Origin: Pinus tabuliformis
Lineage: Eukaryota; Streptophyta; Pinopsida; Pinales; Pinaceae
DNA: 64,000 bases
NCBI GenBank assembly: GCA_031772625.1
Contig: CM062815.1
Span: 605,787,980-605,851,979, forward strand
Direction: 5' to 3'
Below the pieces are notes generated by a model. It did not search any database and was not told the DNA's origin. It saw only the letters and a program-made list of their open reading frames with translations. The translations under genes and the position numbers were made by a program. Positions 60,466 through 64,000 of this stretch are shown here, one piece after another; position 1 is the stretch's first letter; each line of letters begins with the position of its first letter.

Positions 60466-63400
60466 ACTCGTTTAACCAGTTCCAAATCCCCTGGTAAAGT
60501 TAGAACAAGTGTTCCAACACCATCAGAGACTCCGGCTACTCCAAACATTTCTGGTATCCCTGCCTTTACAGAAGAAGTTCCACAGCCACCAAAGGATAGT
60601 AGAGCTAATCCTAGTGTGAAGGTAAACACTTGTATTACTGAACCAGCTCCATCTACAGCTGATTCGGAAGGTGTTATTCCCCAAACATCGGTCACTGCAG
60701 ATTCTATACCTTTTTCGGAACCAGAAATATTTTACAGACCTGACGGTCTACCTCTTCCACCTGGTCTGATTGCTATAGAAGAGATTGTGGAGGATCCTCC
60801 ATCTAGTACTCCATCACAATTTGAAGTCGGGATCACCCTATATCCTTCTTCATCAGAAATTAGTCTACCGTTATCAGAAGCTCCTGTAGAATCGCTAGGA
60901 AATCTTTTGGATAGACTAGAAATGTCTGAACAACCGTCGACATCTAGGACTGTGTCATCTGACACAGCAATGGCAGAACTTCCTGCTGTTACTCCAACAA
61001 TGTTCGTCGGCATACCATCTTTCCCAACTAGCTCTCAATCGGTAGATGGGGCCCACTCAGGGGCTATTTCGACAGTATGGTCCATTCCTGTTTGTTCATC
61101 TGGAATAATATCCAGGAACTCTTACGTTGAGTCTCAGAAAATTGACCCTTCACGGTGTCAATTTGGGCAGTCCGGTCCTCAAGGACAAACAATTCCTTTG
61201 AGTACCGGATTACCTCCGTATGGGGGGCAATATACCATTTCATTGTCTCCTCCGGGAGGACAACCATACGAGAGTTCACAACAAAATTCAGGTTATGCTG
61301 GAATTACATCTAGTGGTTGGGTGCCAATACTGCATCAACAACCAAGAGTTGTATACTTGATGCAACAATTTTTACCTATGTCTAATATACCAACTACGCC
61401 AGCTATTGTGACGGTGTCGCAAGTACAAGCGTTGCCTGTTGTATGCCAACCTCAGGTTTCTCAGGTTGTAATGCAACAGCCTCTTGTCCCTGCGACTCAA
61501 CCACAATCGCCAACTAGTGGAATGAAACAGGCCCAAACGGGTACAATTACCCCTCATCTTGGTCAAACAGCCAGTATTGGACAACAGCACATGGCTTCAC
61601 AACCATGGCTGTTGCAATATCAACAACCGCAATTCCAACAAGTTTACCAAGGATCCGAGCAACAAATCTTTGCAAATAATGGGCAGCCTCATATTCAAAA
61701 CGGTCAAAATCAACCATTCTATAATGGTTATGCCCATCAACCTTACCAAAGCTACCAGCATCAAATGCATTATGATGGTATGCAAAGACCAATTTCTCAG
61801 GCAATTCCATCTTATCCTGGGTATGCTTCACCAAACCTGAATCAACAATTACCCTTCGTGGTGACTTTAGAGTTACCGGATCTAAATCGGCGAATGAACG
61901 ATCCAATTGCTTACGCCCCTTGGTGGCCAGCGATTCCGCATAAACTTCCGTCAGATATTCCTAAATTTAATGGAAATCCGGGTGAAGACCCGTCGAATCA
62001 TGTGATGACCTTTCATCTGTGGTGTTCATCAAACACCCTAAATGATGATTCGATTAGGCTTCACCTTTTTCAGAGAACGTTAATTGGTTCGGCAGCAAAA
62101 TGGTATATCGAATTACCTAGAGCCTCATTTGATAACTTCAGTACCCTAGCCACAACCTTTTTAACCCATTTTCAGTTACCCATAAGGTATGAAACGGGAA
62201 CAAAACTCCTTACCAATTTCAAACAAACGACGGCCACTCACATATCTGATCATATTCATGAGTGGCGACGTCGTCGTAGAATGGCAAAAACATATGTTCC
62301 TGATCAGCTTTTAGCTGAATGGTTTATTAAGTTATTATTACCTTCCATTACAGAAGATGTGGCAAAAGGAGGAGTCATCACCGAAGAGCAAGTTATTGCT
62401 CGTGCGCAATATTTAGACTTGATTTATACTCAGTCTGGCACACTCTACGATAAAATCCCTGACGCTCCCAGACCGGAATTTTCTGTTCCTCCTCCTCCTA
62501 AATCAAACAATGACTCTCATGTCGGTGATGGCATGATTGGTACAACAGACACGAAATCAACAAAGGCTACATCTAAAAAGGCCCGTAAGATTTGTGGTCA
62601 AAATGCAAAAGAAGAACTTCTCGCCTCAGAAGTAAATGCCATCTCAACTGATAAAGGCAAAGAAACCAAGCAACCAGGAGGCAAGAAGAAAAACAAAGGG
62701 AAGAAGAAGAAACAGGAGGAATCATCACCTGAAAAGTCTTCTACAAACCCTTCTGGAGATAAGAAACCAAATCGTCCATGTCTTATATGTGATGAGGATC
62801 ATTGGACAAGAGAGTGTCCATATAAAGCTGAGCTTAGAAAATTCTTCAAGAATTCAAAAACCTCAGTGGTATTGACTAATCCGTTTCCAAATCTAGGAAC
62901 AAATCTGGTTGCTAGTGACAATGCTTCCTCGCCCCAAGTGCTAATGTTGTCAGTTTCGAAACAGCAAAATGATTCTTTGATAACGACAAGGAATAAATAT
63001 TACGGGAATCCACAGCTGTCGAACAACAAGGATAAAGATCAACCTAGTAGTTCGACAACAACTTCGACAAAAGTTGCACCACCCATCATTCCAGAGCTAA
63101 CAATAAAACTGCCAAAGGGAGTAGTACACAAGTCGACATTTAATCCTCGTGCCAGAGCAGCACAACATTATAATATAGTGGAAGATCTGGCCTAATCACC
63201 ATCCGCTATGTCGACACTTGAGGTACTGCAAAATTGCCCCTCCCAAAAGCAAGCTTTATTATTAGAAATAGGTGGGATAGACCCAAATGATTCTAATCTT
63301 GTGTCCTTTAATCACAAAGGATATGATCCTCAGTTACCAACTCAACTAGCTTTCCTCATTCAAGTGAAAGCCCTCAACAAAACTGTTCATCGAACAATTA

Positions 63401-63981
63401 TTGATGAGGGGGCATCTACATGTATTATGTCGATGAGTTGCTGGAAAACTTTAGGATCTCCAACCTTGTCATGATCTTCGATGACATTAAAAGCATTTGA
63501 TGGACGAACATATACCCCATATGGGATTTTAAGTAACTTGCAAGTTGAACTAGGGGGAAAAACAATAGAAATAGATGTCGAAGTAATTGACGGAAACCTC
63601 GATTACAACATCCTACTGGGAAGGCCCTGGATATATGCTATGGCTGCCGTTGTGTCGACCTACTTTAGGAATATTGCATTTCCTTTTCAAGGAGGAATTA
63701 CAATCGTCGACCAACAAACATTTCTCCCCAATAGTTCCCAAGTTACGGGAAGCATTCTGATGATCCATGGAAGCCCCCATTCGCTTCAAAATATCGAAGT
63801 AGGCCTACTAAAAGACCCTATATTAATGGGGACTTTTTCTCTCCCACCTCCAATAAATCTGGCGGAAGTGGTGATGGTAGGAACCTGCAATATGATATCT
63901 TCTATTCAAAAGATCTCAGAAAACGATATTAACATGGATCATCTGCAGGTATTGCCTCCAAGCCCAATAGAAATATTGTAG
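60466..63981 (+). pseudogene. Element B gag-protease polyprotein, with nonsense codons
   Basis: The frame is open from 60466, after a TGA at 60463-60465; the true start is not certain because no early ATG stands out. A long Ser/Pro/Gln-rich N-terminal half is followed by a capsid-type gag domain at ~61930-62450 (IPKFNGNPGEDPSNHVMTFH, GSAAKWYIELP), a lysine-rich stretch, and a zinc knuckle CLICDEDHWTREC (CX2CX3HX4C). The frame then has TAA 63193-63195 and TGA 63472-63474. Between and after them lies a retropepsin: IIDEGASTCIMS, NILLGRPWIYAMAAVVSTYFR. The frame ends at TAG 63979-63981. As in A, the protease triad is D-E-G. Gag forms the particle; the protease would mature it. Confidence 0.82.
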
Positions 63982-64000
63982 CAATCAATGTTTTTGGCAT

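Larger units (their letters stand above)
57592..64000 (+). mobile_element. Ty3/gypsy-type LTR element B (5' part; runs past window end)
   Basis: 5' LTR 57592-58629, primer site 58633-58650, leader to about 60470, then gag and protease in one frame. It is related to element A over LTR, leader, zinc knuckle and protease, but retains the capsid-type gag domain that A lacks. The 3' part and right LTR lie outside the window, so whether it has a polymerase is unknown. Confidence 0.88.

Noticed and set aside
1..64000. CRISPR arrays, tRNA or rRNA genes, bacterial operons, viral integrations
   Set aside because: No regularly spaced short repeats, no cloverleaf or rRNA sequence, and no envelope or capsid genes beyond retrotransposon gag were seen on reading.

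Overview
This window is plant nuclear DNA, most likely from a large repeat-rich gymnosperm (probably conifer) genome. It holds one apparently intact host gene, a lectin receptor kinase, in a bed of old, nested transposable elements. The conifer guess is an inference. It rests on the repeat load, on the retroelement families, and on a Penelope-like element (PLE) relic; PLEs named Dryad are known from conifers. No tRNA, rRNA, CRISPR or bacterial-type operon was seen.

Layout. 1-5761: Ty1/copia element 'copia-1', 5' LTR cut by the window edge, gag-pol broken by only two nonsense codons. 6679-6985: three-copy tandem repeat. 7519-9672: L-type lectin receptor-like kinase, single exon, all key kinase residues present. 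10740-18468: non-autonomous Ty3/gypsy element A, with both LTRs and a target duplication; it keeps a gag tail and protease but no capsid domain or polymerase. 18474-27700: AT-rich intergenic DNA with a 1.9-kb TRIM-like LTR element (20641-22561), microsatellites, two CACTA-like termini (24180, 27000) and a 353-bp tandem duplication.

27707-50561: a nest. An old copia element (C) with CTATT target duplications was split inside its reverse transcriptase by two later insertions. The first is element D (31014-46547), a minus-strand Ty3/gypsy element whose LTRs are about 4.4 kb long; each LTR carries a degenerate protein-coding region with a coiled coil. The second is a 2.2-kb giant hairpin (46707-48905) made of two head-to-head copies of a PLE 3' end, each with a hammerhead-ribozyme-like motif, flanked by a 12-bp duplication.

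50567-57591: AT-rich DNA and an unrecognised, decayed minus-strand coiled-coil gene (54159-56703). 57592-64000: start of element B, a relative of A with a fuller gag plus protease; it runs off the window.

The most unusual features are the PLE hairpin with its ribozyme-like motifs, the coding region inside the giant LTRs of D, and the RNase H-like domain of D placed between protease and reverse transcriptase. Counts of mismatches are by eye and approximate.
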